A stretch of DNA of 64,000 bases from Nodosilinea sp. FACHB-131. Its GTDB lineage: Bacteria > Cyanobacteriota > Cyanobacteriia > Phormidesmidales > Phormidesmidaceae. Both the position numbers and the translations under genes were made by a program. Positions 34,498 to 43,677 of the stretch are shown here, one piece after another. Position 1 is the first letter of the stretch, and each line of letters opens with the position of its first letter. The notes below the pieces were generated by a model. That model worked only from the letters and a program-made list of their open reading frames with translations, was not told the origin of the DNA and did not search any database. The stretch spans positions 1-64,000 of the forward strand of contig NZ_JACJOF010000027.1 of assembly GCF_014695395.1 (NCBI RefSeq), written 5' to 3'.

Positions 34498-35160
34498 ATG
34501 GCTATTACCCCAAACTCGGTTCGAGAACTGCTCCACTCCGACGACTACGGGGATCGGCTGCGGGCGGTCAACCAAATGCGCGAATTGGACTCCTCCGATG
34601 CCTTTGAGCTAGTGCAACTAGCGGCTAACGACGGCAATGCTCGAGTGCGCTATGCCGCTATTAGCCAGATTGCCAGTTTGGGGCAGCAAGACATAGCCAC
34701 CGTAGAGCCCTTGCTGCGGCGATCGCTGACCGAAGACCCTGATCCCGACGTGCAAGCGGCGGCAGCCGACACCATTGGTGGGCTCAAGCTCAAAAGTGCC
34801 TATCCTGAACTAGCTACGCTTTACCACAGCACCGACGAGTGGCTAGTGAAATTTAGCATAGTCGCGGCCCTGGGTGAGCTGGGTGAGCCCCAGGCCTTCG
34901 ACCTTCTGCAAGAGGCCCTCAGCTCAGACAACGAGCTGATTGCCACTGCGGCCATCGGTGCTCTGGGCGAACTGGGCGATCGCCGTGCCCTACCCCTGCT
35001 ACTCAACTACACCACTCATCCTGACTGGCAGGTGCGCCATCGCTTAGTACAGGCTCTGGCTCAGTTTTCTGAGCCCGATGCTACATCGGCGCTGCAACAG
35101 CTCACCACCGATACATCTGACATTGTCGCTAGTGCGGCCCAACAGCACCTAGGCCTCTAA
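34498..35160 (+). CDS. nblB: HEAT-repeat protein, NblB-like phycobilisome degradation factor
   Basis: 220 residues from ATG at 34498 (SVRELLHSDDYGDRLRAVNQ follows), which gives the usual NblB length; a frame open to 34333 runs through spacer. It consists of about five HEAT repeats (ARVRYAAISQIASLGQQD, PDVQAAAADTIGGLK, KFSIVAALGELGEP, IATAAIGALGELGDRRALPL, WQVRHRLVQALAQF). NblB resembles the phycocyanin bilin lyases CpcE and PecE and is needed for phycobilisome breakdown in nutrient starvation. A bilin-lyase subunit role is the alternative. Confidence 0.75.
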   Translation: MAITPNSVRELLHSDDYGDRLRAVNQMRELDSSDAFELVQLAANDGNARVRYAAISQIASLGQQDIATVEPLLRRSLTEDPDPDVQAAAADTIGGLKLKSAYPELATLYHSTDEWLVKFSIVAALGELGEPQAFDLLQEALSSDNELIATAAIGALGELGDRRALPLLLNYTTHPDWQVRHRLVQALAQFSEPDATSALQQLTTDTSDIVASAAQQHLGL

Positions 35161-35659
35161 AAAACGGCTTTTGCCAGAATAAACTCACGCTTTCAAGTCA
35201 CTTGATTTGACGCAACCTCTCTGGCAGGTTACGTTTCTATGCCGCGGCGATCGCGTTTGGCATGGATAGAGTTGTGTGTGCCTCGGCCCAGGCAAGCAGG
35301 CTCAAATAGGCAGCTCATCGGCATTCTATGCAGGTAAACAGGTGCTGAAATAGCGGTTTGCCCCTAAAAATGCTTTCCGTTGACGAAGCCCTGGCAAAGT
35401 TTGCTATAGTGAAATAGTGGCTGTAGTGCTCTACCTAAAACAATTTCACTTTCACAAGCTCCTAAACCAACTACTGTTTTGGTTTAGAGATTTTGAGAAA
35501 GTATTGTTAGAGGGTTTGCACAAGTGCCAGCTTTGGGCAAGCCACAAAAAATATAAATATTTTATCGGTTGTTACACATTCGTTTTTATTGATTAATCTC
35601 TGAACTCCGAGTCAGAGTCTTCAACCAATATTCAACTCAAGACATTGGAGATGGCCTGA
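35161..35659. other. Spacer with promoter-like module copy D and a hairpin
   Basis: No gene. TTGCTATAGTGAAATAGTGG at 35401 repeats the CTATAGTGA...TGGCTG pattern found at 7174, 10544 and 12222. CTAAACCAA (35462) pairs with TTGGTTTAG (35479). The anti-sigma gene starts 230 bases after the module, so its leader would be long. Confidence 0.45.
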
Positions 35660-36109
35660 GTGATAGCAACTTCTCCATCTGCACAGCAGAAAAAGTGGGA
35701 CACCCTGAGTTTTGTCTCTACTCTATATTTGCAGCCAGTTCTAGAACTCTTGCTAAGAGATGTTCCTGCAGCCTGGCAGGCCGAAGTACGCTTAGGCTTG
35801 CAAGAAGCCCTTGTCAACGCGGCTAAGCACGGCAATCGCCTTGATCCGGCTAAGTGCATTTCGGTTAAATATACTACATCAGCGTCTCATCTATGGTGGG
35901 TGATCACTGACCAGGGAGGTGGGTTTAGCCATCCCTGTAGCTGCGATGAAGCCGTTGATGACAACTGCACCTCTAACCCTGGAGAATGCGGTCGCGGGCT
36001 CTATATTCTCTACCAAATCTTTGATCAGGTAACCTGGTACAACGAGGGCCGAGAGCTGCACTTGGGTAAAGTGGTGCGGCAGCCTCGTCGGCTACCGCTC
36101 ATTCGCTAA
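35660..36109 (+). CDS. RsbW-type anti-sigma/serine kinase-like ATPase
   Basis: 149 residues from GTG; GGAG nine bases upstream supports it. The GHKL ATPase fold shows RLGLQEALVNAAKHGN (N-box), ITDQGGGFSH (G1 box) and CGRGLYILYQIFDQVTW (G2 box). These belong to the anti-sigma regulatory factor (HATPase_c_2) family that phosphorylates anti-anti-sigma proteins. An insert with three cysteines (HPCSCDEAVDDNC) between the boxes is unusual and could sense redox or metal. Probably part of a partner-switching stress network; no partner is encoded nearby. Confidence 0.88.
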   Translation: MIATSPSAQQKKWDTLSFVSTLYLQPVLELLLRDVPAAWQAEVRLGLQEALVNAAKHGNRLDPAKCISVKYTTSASHLWWVITDQGGGFSHPCSCDEAVDDNCTSNPGECGRGLYILYQIFDQVTWYNEGRELHLGKVVRQPRRLPLIR

Positions 36110-36173
36110 CTAATTTCGCTAAGCAGCAGTGTTGTGAAAAGCCGATTTGGCTTTGTCAGCTAGGTTGGGGGTG

Positions 36174-36503
36174 CTAGTCGCCATGCTCGGCTACACGAGT
36201 TTTGCGATCGCCGTGGGTAGGGCAGGGGGGCGCTTGCAGACTACGGTTCAACCAGCCGGCCGCCTGCTCAACCCGCACCAGAGCTTCCTCAGAATTTTGC
36301 TTGAGCAAAAACACTAGCGCCGCCGCTAGCTGTTCGCCGGCCCGCACTCGGCGATCGCGGCTGAGTCGGTGCCAGTCGGCGGGCTTAACGGCTAGGCGCT
36401 CCGCCAGGATTTGAGCCAACTCCAGGTCGGTTAGCTCGGCAGCCGGTTTAGCAGCCCGGGCGATCGCCTGGGGCGTCATTGACGGATCAAACGAAAAAGC
36501 CAT
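36174..36503 (-). CDS. DUF6439 family protein
   Basis: 109 residues from ATG. The core matches a conserved cyanobacterial family: ELAQILAERLAVKPADWHRL, then RRVRAGEQLAAALVFLLKQN, EEALVRVEQAAGWLNRSL and ending APPCPTHGD. All helical, soluble, no catalytic motif known. It is separated from the next gene by a short divergent spacer. Function unknown. Confidence 0.8.
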   Translation of the reverse strand: MAFSFDPSMTPQAIARAAKPAAELTDLELAQILAERLAVKPADWHRLSRDRRVRAGEQLAAALVFLLKQNSEEALVRVEQAAGWLNRSLQAPPCPTHGDRKTRVAEHGD

Positions 36504-36593
36504 AGTTACTGAAACCAGTTGGGGTTAACTAGAAGATGTACCCTGCCTCAGCAGTCCTGCTAGGTAGACACCTCTATTTCTCTATTCTGCACA

Positions 36594-36974
36594 ATGAAAC
36601 CAGGCTACCGACAAAAGCGATATCACAGTCAGCGCGGCACCCTAGGCAGCAGTGCCGACGAAGCGCCCCGCTCTCTTACGGAACTTATGCATCAGCTAGA
36701 GGGGCTAGAAGCACGCCTACACCAGCTTAAGGTCGGGGTCTCAAATTTGCTACAGCTTCAGCAGATTCAAGCAGACGGGGCACAGGAGGATGCCCAGCAC
36801 TCGGCCCAGGAAGTGATGAATTTGCAGGAAGCCGCCGATAGCTTTGAGATGGAGCTGGCCAGTCAAGTTGTGTCGTGGCAGCATCTGCAAGAACCGTTTT
36901 GGCAGGCGGTGCGGTTTGGCGGACTGGGGCTTTTGCTGGGCTGGGTTTTAGCCTGGTTTGTCTACGCCCGCTAG
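36594..36974 (+). CDS. Coiled-coil protein with C-terminal membrane anchor
   Basis: 126 residues. The N-terminus is basic and polar, residues 25-90 form a coiled coil (LTELMHQLEGLEARLHQLKV and QEAADSFEMELASQV), and residues 104-122 form one membrane helix (GGLGLLLGWVLAWFVYA) ending with a single arginine. It is a tail-anchored topology. No family recognised. It precedes two tRNA genes. Confidence 0.65.
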   Translation: MKPGYRQKRYHSQRGTLGSSADEAPRSLTELMHQLEGLEARLHQLKVGVSNLLQLQQIQADGAQEDAQHSAQEVMNLQEAADSFEMELASQVVSWQHLQEPFWQAVRFGGLGLLLGWVLAWFVYAR

Positions 36975-37059
36975 ACTCAAAAAAAAGTAGGCAGAACTTT
37001 TTTAAGTTGCCCAAAAGTAATTCCCCTTCCATGCTAGGATTATAAATCGTGGATGAAGC

Positions 37060-37141
37060 GGGTCGGTGCCCGAGTGGTTAATGGGGGCGGACTGTAAATC
37101 CGCTGGCTACGCCTACGCTGGTTCAAATCCAGCCCGGCCCA
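37060..37141 (+). tRNA. tRNA-Tyr(GTA)
   Basis: 82 bases with a long variable arm. The acceptor arm GGGTCGG pairs with CCGGCCC (one T-G pair), the anticodon loop is CTGTAAA with GTA at 37094-37096, the T arm GCTGGTTCAAATCCAGC is intact, and the discriminator is A. CCA is not encoded. Confidence 0.95.
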
Positions 37142-37154
37142 TCCACGACAACTT

Positions 37155-37226
<72 letters not shown>

Positions 37227-37346
37227 TCCCAAGATTTTGCCTGGATCAGAGCAGTTTTGCTCTGCAAACTGCCGTCACGAGTTTGGGTCGCCAGTCTTTA
37301 ATGATTGGATCCCGTTCAACTACCCTCATTTTATTAGGGCAATCAT

Positions 37347-38273
37347 TTACCAGAATAGATGGTTTAGCCAGTGGCGCAGGGGCTGCGGCCCTTGGGGCTC
37401 TTGGTAATGGGACGGCAAGAGGGCTTGAAAGGCTTGTTCGAGCTCGGCTAGAGCGGCATCAATGGCAACGCGCTTGGGTCGGGTTTGGTGGGGCACATGC
37501 ACAGCCGGGCCAAATCGCAGGGTAATTTGTTTGCGAAAGTAGAGAATTTTGGTGCCGATAATCGCCACCGGATAGATCGGTACCCCCGAGCGCATGGCGT
37601 AGAGCACGGTGCCGCGCCGCAGAGCATGCATGTGCCCCTCCCGTTCTCCCAAGCGACCTTCGGGAAAGAGCATGACGCCGTCGCCACGGGCCAGTAAAGC
37701 CTGCACGGCCTGATCGATTTGCCGCATTTGCTGAATTGAACTGCCGTTGGGCACGTGTTCGCGAATGGCAGCGGCCAGGGGCTTGAGATCATCCTGCCCG
37801 TTGTCGGCGGCGGCCATTACAGCCATTTCTTCCTTCCACCAGCGCTCTAAGGGAATCACGCCCCCGGCCCAGCCGATTAGCCAGCGCTTCCAGCGTTTGT
37901 TGTAAAGGGTACGGGCATCGCCCAGGATGTAGTAGTAGGGGGTGGGGGGACAAAAGGCCAGCAGCAGGAACGGGTCTAAATGGCTGAGGTGATTGGCGGT
38001 CAGCACATTGGGCTCGGTCGGAATATGCTCTGGGTTCTCGATGCGCACCCGAAAGCAGGCTTTGATAAAGCGGCGCATAACCCAGCGGCGAATGCCACCG
38101 CTGACGCGCCAATCGGCGGTGCCCTGGGCGATCGCACTCAGCTCGGCCAGGTCGATCGCAATGCACTGGCGCACCGCTGGGTTTTGTGACGTGGCTACCC
38201 CCTCCCGCACCCGGACGATGGCCTCTGGTGTCAGGGCAACGGTTAGCTCAGCAGGTTGTAGGGTGTCGGTCAT
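37347..38273 (-). CDS. 1-acylglycerol-3-phosphate acyltransferase-like (PlsC family)
   Basis: 308 residues. Acyltransferase blocks: TANHLSHLDPF (HX4D), the segment YILGDARTLYNKRW, VMLFPEGRLGEREGHMHALR (FPEG) and VPIYPVAIIG. The N-terminus of about 85 residues is soluble, so the enzyme is membrane-peripheral. Members transfer fatty acyl chains to glycerophosphate lipids. The insert around PLERWWKEEMAVMAAADNGQ is longer than in the typical PlsC, so a wax/glycolipid acyltransferase role is possible. Confidence 0.88.
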   Translation of the reverse strand: MTDTLQPAELTVALTPEAIVRVREGVATSQNPAVRQCIAIDLAELSAIAQGTADWRVSGGIRRWVMRRFIKACFRVRIENPEHIPTEPNVLTANHLSHLDPFLLLAFCPPTPYYYILGDARTLYNKRWKRWLIGWAGGVIPLERWWKEEMAVMAAADNGQDDLKPLAAAIREHVPNGSSIQQMRQIDQAVQALLARGDGVMLFPEGRLGEREGHMHALRRGTVLYAMRSGVPIYPVAIIGTKILYFRKQITLRFGPAVHVPHQTRPKRVAIDAALAELEQAFQALLPSHYQEPQGPQPLRHWLNHLFW

Positions 38274-38380
38274 AGTAGCGGTTCAGGTGCATCCTGGCAA
38301 AACGTCAGGACAGGATTGCCATGAGTATGGAATGTCGCCGCAGAGGATGGCTAAAGTTCCGATAATTCTTCAAATTTTCC

Positions 38381-38860
38381 TCAGCGGCCATGGCAGGCTT
38401 TGTACTTTTGGCCGCTGCCGCACCAGCAGGGAGCGCTGCGCTTGGGCTCCACCGGAGGCAGAGCATCCCCATCTAGATAAAACCAGCGCTGTTTTTGCCG
38501 CACAAAGCGCGATCGCTCATGCACCTGACCAGGTCGAGGGTCTGCGTAGTAGGCAATAAACTCGACAACACCTTTGCTGTCAGCCGCCTGTCCAGCCTCA
38601 GTGGCGATCACCCGCAGTCCCAGCCAGGTGGTAGTCGCCACACTCTGCCCAATGGCGGCCCGCTGGCCTCCATACCGCTGGGTCGGGTGGTGGGTAGCAA
38701 TCAGATAGTCGATATCGCCCTGGTGATAAGCCGTATAGCGCGATCGCATCAGCGCCTCCGCCGTCGGTGCCCCTACCTCACCCCTTAGATAAGGTTGACA
38801 GCACCCCCCAAAGCTCTCCCCACTCCCGCAAGGACACCCATCCGTAGCCCCTACCATCAT
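38381..38860 (-). CDS. YchJ family protein with two SEC-C zinc motifs
   Basis: 159 residues. The N-terminal SEC-C is CPCGSGESFGGCC and the C-terminal one is APCWCGSGQKYKACHGR; between them is the NTF2-like core with EALMRSRYTAYHQGDIDYLI, ATHHPTQR, VEFIAYYAD and HERSRFVRQKQRWFYLDG. YchJ is widely conserved and of unknown function. The zinc motifs resemble that of SecA. It is followed closely by a DUF4268 gene upstream on the same strand. Confidence 0.92.
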   Translation of the reverse strand: MMVGATDGCPCGSGESFGGCCQPYLRGEVGAPTAEALMRSRYTAYHQGDIDYLIATHHPTQRYGGQRAAIGQSVATTTWLGLRVIATEAGQAADSKGVVEFIAYYADPRPGQVHERSRFVRQKQRWFYLDGDALPPVEPKRSAPCWCGSGQKYKACHGR

Positions 38861-38913
38861 GCGCTAACCCACCCACCCATCCACCCATCTACCCACCCAC
38901 TCTCCCACATCCC

Positions 38914-39963
38914 CTACCCCCGCGGCCGCGCCGGCAAAACCAGCGTATCTGTAACAGCCGCCCGCTTGGGCAGGGGCTGATAGCCATTGGCATCGAGTCG
39001 CTTGATGCGGTCAAAGAAGGCTTCGTAGAACCGCTCCAGGCAGTCACAGAACCAGGCCTGGTAATCGGGCCAGCGATCGCGATCGTCCAAATTCACCTCG
39101 GCTAAGGTGCTGGCCACCATGCAGGCCTGATCGCCGGTGCCGTCCCAGATTAGGGGCAGGCCCATTTCGTCGGCGATGGCCTCGCGCTCCTCGGCCAGCA
39201 GGTGAAAGTGGGGCTGGGCGTCAATTCCTGAAAGCAGCAGCTCGGTGTAGAGGCTGCCATGGTCGCGATCGAGAATGGCGTTGAGGCGAAACCCAGCTCG
39301 AGCGATGGCGAAGCCCATGGTGGCCTCGGGGGTGGGCGAACCGGGCTTAACCAAACTGCCCTGGCGATCCATGCGATCGCACAATCCGCTCCAAAACTCT
39401 AAATTCTGCTGCTGTAGAGGCGTCAGCGGCTCCGGTTCTGGCTCCTTGGGGGGAACGTCCTCAATGTCCTCAGCTTCTGAATCCGCCTCACTATCATCTA
39501 CCGCTCCGCACACTGGTATAAAGTTGGCGGCCATAGCGGTCTTACCAATCCGCCAAAGCTCCACGGTCAGTCCTAAAAACATGACCTCACTGCTTTGGTC
39601 AAGCCAGTCCAAGGTTAGCGCCGCCGCCGCAGAAAAATCGGGGCCGACCCAGATCACCATGGCAGCATTCTCGGCAGCAGCCCAGCCTAGTAGCTGGCCC
39701 AGAGCGGGTAAGCCAGGCTCCTCCAAATGAGCTGCCACCAGAACCAGCGCCCCGGTGTCGGTCTCGGTCAGCAGGGCATAGCCCTGCTCAGGAGGGGGAC
39801 CACTCTCTGGCAAGTCTAAGCTCAGCCCAGCCGCTTCACCCAACAGGTCTAGGGTTTCTGCTTCAGTGAGCCACTGCTGAAAATCGGCCTGGGTCTGCCA
39901 ATAGTCGGTAGGGTCGAGTTTTTCCAGTCGTCCCAGCTTGGGTTTGGCAGCTCGCTTAGGCAC
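38914..39963 (-). CDS. DUF4268 domain protein
   Basis: About 349 residues from GTG at 39963 (PKRAAKPKLGRLEKLDPTDY follows); the frame is open to another GTG at 40023. The N-terminal half looks like a PD-(D/E)XK-type nuclease fold (LVLVAAHLEEPGLPALGQLL and AMVIWVGPDFS), which often accompanies this domain. The acidic linker at 170-200 (DSEADSEAEDIEDVPPKEPE) separates it from DUF4268 (LQQQNLEFWSGLCDRM, GFRLNAILDRDHGSLYTELL and DCLERFYEAFFDRIKRL). Family members are found near restriction systems, but no such gene is adjacent. Function unknown. Confidence 0.8.
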   Translation of the reverse strand: MPKRAAKPKLGRLEKLDPTDYWQTQADFQQWLTEAETLDLLGEAAGLSLDLPESGPPPEQGYALLTETDTGALVLVAAHLEEPGLPALGQLLGWAAAENAAMVIWVGPDFSAAAALTLDWLDQSSEVMFLGLTVELWRIGKTAMAANFIPVCGAVDDSEADSEAEDIEDVPPKEPEPEPLTPLQQQNLEFWSGLCDRMDRQGSLVKPGSPTPEATMGFAIARAGFRLNAILDRDHGSLYTELLLSGIDAQPHFHLLAEEREAIADEMGLPLIWDGTGDQACMVASTLAEVNLDDRDRWPDYQAWFCDCLERFYEAFFDRIKRLDANGYQPLPKRAAVTDTLVLPARPRG

Positions 39964-40079
39964 AGGTGATTCGCTCTGGCAAAGGGCAATTGTTGATCCT
40001 ATTATGGCGCGCCATCGACCCACAACGATGCCCTATCCTGACAGCGTTTCACCTGAGTTGCAGCCAAATATGAACTCAA

Positions 40080-41108
40080 TTAATAGCTGACTAGCGCCGC
40101 CTGCCACAGGGTGTAGCCTCGGGAACTCAGGTGTAGCCCATCGGTGGTCAGGTCTACCCGCAGTAGCCCCTGGCGATCGCTGAAAGTAGTGTACAGATCC
40201 ACGTAGGTAGCCCCCTGGTGAACCGCCAGGGCTGCCAAGCGTTGGTTGACGCGCTGGATGCGATCGCTCGACACCTCCTGCAGCCGTGTCGGCAGAATGG
40301 AATACACCACCAACCGCGACTGGGGATGCTGCTGCTGTAGACGAGTCATCATTCGATAGAGATTATCGACCACCTCAGTCTCAGGCACTCCGGCTTTGAG
40401 ATCGTTAATGCCTGCCATCAGGTGAATGGTTTGGGGTTGGGTGTCGGCAAAATAGTGCAGCCGCCCCAGCATGTGGGTCGTAGTCTCCCCCGAAATGCTT
40501 TGGTTCAGCCACAGTTGGTCAGTGGGCAGCTCGTCTACCGGCAGCCACAGCGCCAGCGAATCGCCCACCATCACGGTTAGTGGAGCCTGCCTCTGGCGGC
40601 GGGCCATAGCTGCCGCCTCCGCCGCTAGCAGCGACTGCCAGTCGCTGTGGGTCGGGGAGACAAATGCCCGCTGCCATCGGGTTATATAGCGGTATGGAGC
40701 GACCTGGGCATAGAGTTCTCCGGCCTGGAGGGCAGCGGTGCGAAACTGGTACAGCTGCGCACCGGTAACGGGGCGAGCGCTAGGGTCCACCTGGGGAAGG
40801 GTAGGACGGCGGCCAGGGGTCATCACCTGCTCGGGACTGGGCCAGCGAGCGGCAGCAGCACTCATTGACCGCGGCTGCACAGGGGCTGCCGTCGCTACAC
40901 CGCCCCCGTTCATGGGGCAGGCCTCAACATTGTTAGGGCTGGCAGCAGGGGAACACAGGTTTGGGCTAGGCAAGGAGGGTAAAACTGCATTTGCGACATC
41001 GCTCCTGTGGAGAGGTGCCTTTTCCTCCCTTTCTAAGGGGAGCGCCCCGCCGCCTAACGCTAACTGGGCCGCTAATAACCAAATATCCATACCTACGTGC
41101 CTCAACAT
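40080..41108 (-). CDS. Secreted SGNH-hydrolase family esterase
   Basis: 342 residues. A short N-terminal hydrophobic stretch (MDIWLLAAQLALGGG, possibly from the second Met) may serve as signal or anchor; then a proline/serine-rich linker to about residue 110. The hydrolase domain has LTVMVGDSLALWLP (block I, nucleophile Ser), SISGETTTHMLGRL (block II, Gly), IHLMAGINDLKAG (block III, Asn) and TTDGLHLSSRGY (block V, Asp and His). GDSL/SGNH enzymes cleave ester or acetyl groups from lipids and polysaccharides. Substrate unknown. Confidence 0.85.
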   Translation of the reverse strand: MLRHVGMDIWLLAAQLALGGGALPLEREEKAPLHRSDVANAVLPSLPSPNLCSPAASPNNVEACPMNGGGVATAAPVQPRSMSAAAARWPSPEQVMTPGRRPTLPQVDPSARPVTGAQLYQFRTAALQAGELYAQVAPYRYITRWQRAFVSPTHSDWQSLLAAEAAAMARRQRQAPLTVMVGDSLALWLPVDELPTDQLWLNQSISGETTTHMLGRLHYFADTQPQTIHLMAGINDLKAGVPETEVVDNLYRMMTRLQQQHPQSRLVVYSILPTRLQEVSSDRIQRVNQRLAALAVHQGATYVDLYTTFSDRQGLLRVDLTTDGLHLSSRGYTLWQAALVSY

Positions 41109-41382
41109 CCCAATTCGTTTTCCAGGTCAGCCCGTCGCCTATCAGGATGAAATGGCAGCATTCTCTGGCTACCTACGCAGCAAGGCCAACGGGCAAACCG
41201 AAATTCGCTGCGATCGCAGCCCCAGACAGCTGTACTTACCCCTTGACAGAGCTGGAACTGCCTCGTAATAATGAAAGACTGTGTTTATGCGCTCGGATCA
41301 GGTTCCTAAGGCTAACGCCTCCCGCAGCGGAGCCCCAGTCCTAGGGTCGTTGGCACCTGTACGGCGGTTATGAGGTAAAAGA

Positions 41383-41769
41383 ATGACGTACGCAATTGTT
41401 GAAACCAGTGGAAAGCAGCTGCGGGTAGAGCCGGGTCGCTTCTATGACGTAGACCGCCTAGCCCTAGATATAGATGACCAAGTCACCCTAGAACGGGTGC
41501 TGTTTATCAACAACGACGGCGAATCTGTGGTAGGTCAGCCCGTAGTTGAAGGGGCAACCGTAGTGGGCAGCGTAGTCAGCCATCTGCGAGGCCGCAAGGT
41601 GATCGTCTATAAGATGCAGCCTAAGAAGAAAACCCGCAAAAAGCAGGGCCACCGCCAAGATCTGACCCGAGTCATGATTAACTCCATTGAGCTGAACGGT
41701 AAGGCGATCGCCGGCGAATCTGCCGCCGCTCCTGCCCAGGCGACGGTTGAGGCCGAAGCCGAGAGCTAA
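41383..41769 (+). CDS. rplU: 50S ribosomal protein L21
   Basis: 128 residues. [20 protein letters not shown] and [20 protein letters not shown] with [14 protein letters not shown] are L21 signatures; the C-terminal 25 residues are the variable alanine/glutamate tail seen in cyanobacteria. GAGGT precedes the ATG. L21 binds 23S rRNA near L20. Upstream, the spacer at 41269-41382 contains GGCTAACGCCTCCCGCAGCGG, which can fold, perhaps part of an autoregulated leader. Confidence 0.97.
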   Translation: MTYAIVETSGKQLRVEPGRFYDVDRLALDIDDQVTLERVLFINNDGESVVGQPVVEGATVVGSVVSHLRGRKVIVYKMQPKKKTRKKQGHRQDLTRVMINSIELNGKAIAGESAAAPAQATVEAEAES

Positions 41770-41822
41770 GCCTCTCCCACTCACGCTAAATTAAACAGTA
41801 GGTAGGTTGAAGGAATACACCC

Positions 41823-42092
41823 ATGGCTCACAAGAAAGGTACAGGTAGTACTCGTAACGGGCGCGACTCAAATTCTAAGCGCCTCGGCGTTAAGCGCTAC
41901 GGCGGCGAAGCCGTAATCGCTGGCAACATTTTGATTCGTCAGCGGGGTACCAAAATTCACCCTGGCAACAACGTGGGTCGCGGTGGTGACGACACGCTGT
42001 TCGCTCTGGTAGACGGTGTTGTTACCTTCGAGCGTCGCGGCAAGAACGGCAAGAAAGTCAGCGTTTATCCTGCTGCTGTAGCTGCCGTATAG
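41823..42092 (+). CDS. rpmA: 50S ribosomal protein L27
   Basis: 89 residues beginning [20 protein letters not shown] directly after the Met, with the typical [20 protein letters not shown] and [16 protein letters not shown]. The N-terminal tail reaches the peptidyl-transferase centre. The gene is in one operon with rplU, 53 bases apart, and is followed by a strong terminator. Confidence 0.97.
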   Translation: MAHKKGTGSTRNGRDSNSKRLGVKRYGGEAVIAGNILIRQRGTKIHPGNNVGRGGDDTLFALVDGVVTFERRGKNGKKVSVYPAAVAAV

Positions 42093-42151
42093 CTCTGAGA
42101 TGATTCAAGACTAGGGAACTGCTGATTCAGCTTAGATAGTTTCCCAAACAA

Positions 42152-42178
42152 AAAGCTCCTCACTAGAGGAGCTTTTTT
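42152..42178 (+). terminator. Intrinsic terminator of rplU-rpmA
   Basis: AAGCTCCTC and GAGGAGCTT pair across ACTA, followed by a T-run. A classical factor-independent terminator. Confidence 0.92.
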
Positions 42179-42249
42179 GTTGGAGGGATCGTAGAGAAAC
42201 GGATTTCTTTTAGCTCAATCCGTTCGGGCAGCAGCAGCCCGACGTTTAG

Positions 42250-42681
42250 CTAATCTAAATAGCCCATCAAAATAGAAGGATGGGGATCCACATCGTCATT
42301 GTTGGCAATGGGGCGATCGCCGGGCAGCGTGTGAATATCGGCAATATGCAGAGTGCTCACTGCCACTGGGCGGTGACCCGGCAGAGTGTCAGTAGTGGAA
42401 ATCTCAAAGGTGTTGGCACCAATGGGGCGAACTCCGGCGCGATCGAGAGTGCCAACGATCTCAAAGGTGTCTAGGGCAATGGGACGGTGGTTGGGCAGAG
42501 TGTCGGTTTCGAAAACCCGAGTGTTGTCGGCTAGCACCAGGACATCGCTGTTCTCAGGGCTAGTTTTGACAATGCCGCCGCTGGCAGCAGCAGCACGCTT
42601 AGTGCGGCCCCGAGTGGCGCGGGCTGGTTCTTTTTCGGGGGTATCGGCACTACCGTTGCTAGAGTCGTTGGTCGTGGTCAT
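42250..42681 (-). CDS. Repetitive hypothetical protein with TLPGxRPI units
   Basis: 143 residues. The first 45 residues are polar and basic (KEPARATRGRTKRAAAASGG), probably disordered. The rest is four to five degenerate units of about 20 residues: DTLPNHRPIALDTFEIVGTL, GVRPIGANTFEISTTDTLPG, HRPVAVSTLHIADIHTLPGD and RPIANND. The repeats predict a chain of short beta strands. No family recognised; repeats are uncommon in length and motif. It stands alone, convergent with rpmA. Confidence 0.65.
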   Translation of the reverse strand: MTTTNDSSNGSADTPEKEPARATRGRTKRAAAASGGIVKTSPENSDVLVLADNTRVFETDTLPNHRPIALDTFEIVGTLDRAGVRPIGANTFEISTTDTLPGHRPVAVSTLHIADIHTLPGDRPIANNDDVDPHPSILMGYLD

Positions 42682-43095
42682 AGGGGTAAGAAGTCCTTAT
42701 TGCTGCAAACAGCTGCCCATGGGGCAAAATGCTGATTTTGACTATGAGATGTGATTAAAATTTAGAGCCTGCCTCGGCGCACGCTGCCAGTGGGCAACCC
42801 CCGCCAGAAACAGAACCGTTAAGCAAATATTATACTTTGATGACTACACCATCGAGTTTACGAAAGATTATTGGCGGCATAAGGGATTTCTAATCAAGGC
42901 TGTACGGGGTCCAAGCTAGAGCAGGAATCGTTGGTTTTCTGCCCCAGGGAGACGTTGAGAGCAGAATATTTGTGGTGCGATCGCACTCACAGGGCCGCTC
43001 AGCAGCTATTCCATCCCCCTAACGCCATTTAGGGAACAGGGAAAATACCGATCATCCAAATCAATGATCTATAATGATTGAGTAAGCAATATCGT
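42682..43095. other. Spacer upstream of ssrA
   Basis: No gene. Contains HIP1-like GCGATCGC at 42977. The ssrA promoter presumably lies in 43030-43090, where AATGATCTATAATGATTGAG includes a possible -10 (TATAAT). Confidence 0.5.
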
Positions 43096-43496
43096 GGGGC
43101 TGTAACGGTTTCGACGTTTTGACGAAAGTCACGCTGTGATACAGGCCGAGAGTGAGTCTACTCTCGTAAATCAAGGCTCAAAACAAACGTAAATGCGAAC
43201 AACATCGTTCCTTTTGCTCGTAAAGCTGCACCTGTTGCCGCTTAACCTAAACCTAGTTTAGTTCTAACTTAGTTAGCGAGCGTTCATAGTTTGACTCCGT
43301 TAAGAGCTATGAACAAACCCCAACGGATGCTTCAATGATTCTCCTCTGGTGGATTCATTGACTAAGACTTAGCCAGAGAATCCCGCCGTCCGGGATAAGT
43401 GGCGGTTCCGGCCCTGAGGATTAGACGGGCTAAGCCTGTGAATGAGTGGTGTGTTAATACTTAAAGCGGACACGGGTTCGACTCCCGTCAGCTCCA
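43096..43496 (+). ncRNA. ssrA: Transfer-messenger RNA
   Basis: The acceptor GGGGCTG pairs with CAGCTCC at the 3' end, with discriminator A. A T-arm GGGTTCGACTCCC closes the molecule. The tag frame from 43195 reads ANNIVPFARKAAPVAA and ends at TAA (43243-43245), the usual cyanobacterial tag. tmRNA frees stalled ribosomes and marks the unfinished proteins for proteolysis. Molecule of about 401 bases in one piece. Confidence 0.96.
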
Positions 43497-43539
43497 TCTT
43501 CAAATTCTGTGTTCGATTATTAATTATCTTTCCATCTGA

Positions 43540-43565
43540 GAGACCCAATGTTGGGTCTCTTTTTT
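43540..43565 (+). terminator. Intrinsic terminator of ssrA
   Basis: GAGACCCAA and TTGGGTCTC pair with a two-base loop, followed by six T residues. Confidence 0.9.
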
Positions 43566-43677
43566 CATCTGCCTATACTGAGGAAGCAGTCCCGGCTGAC
43601 TGCTGTGTTGCCCTTGAAACAAGACCTTGAGCGAATGCTAGCCAGCTTCGTCACTATTGATCATCCTATTTAGAACA

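Noticed and set aside
41152..41268. 38-codon frame beginning MAAFSGYLRSKANG
   Set aside because: Has AGGA upstream, but is too short and lies in the rplU leader spacer without any similarity to support it.
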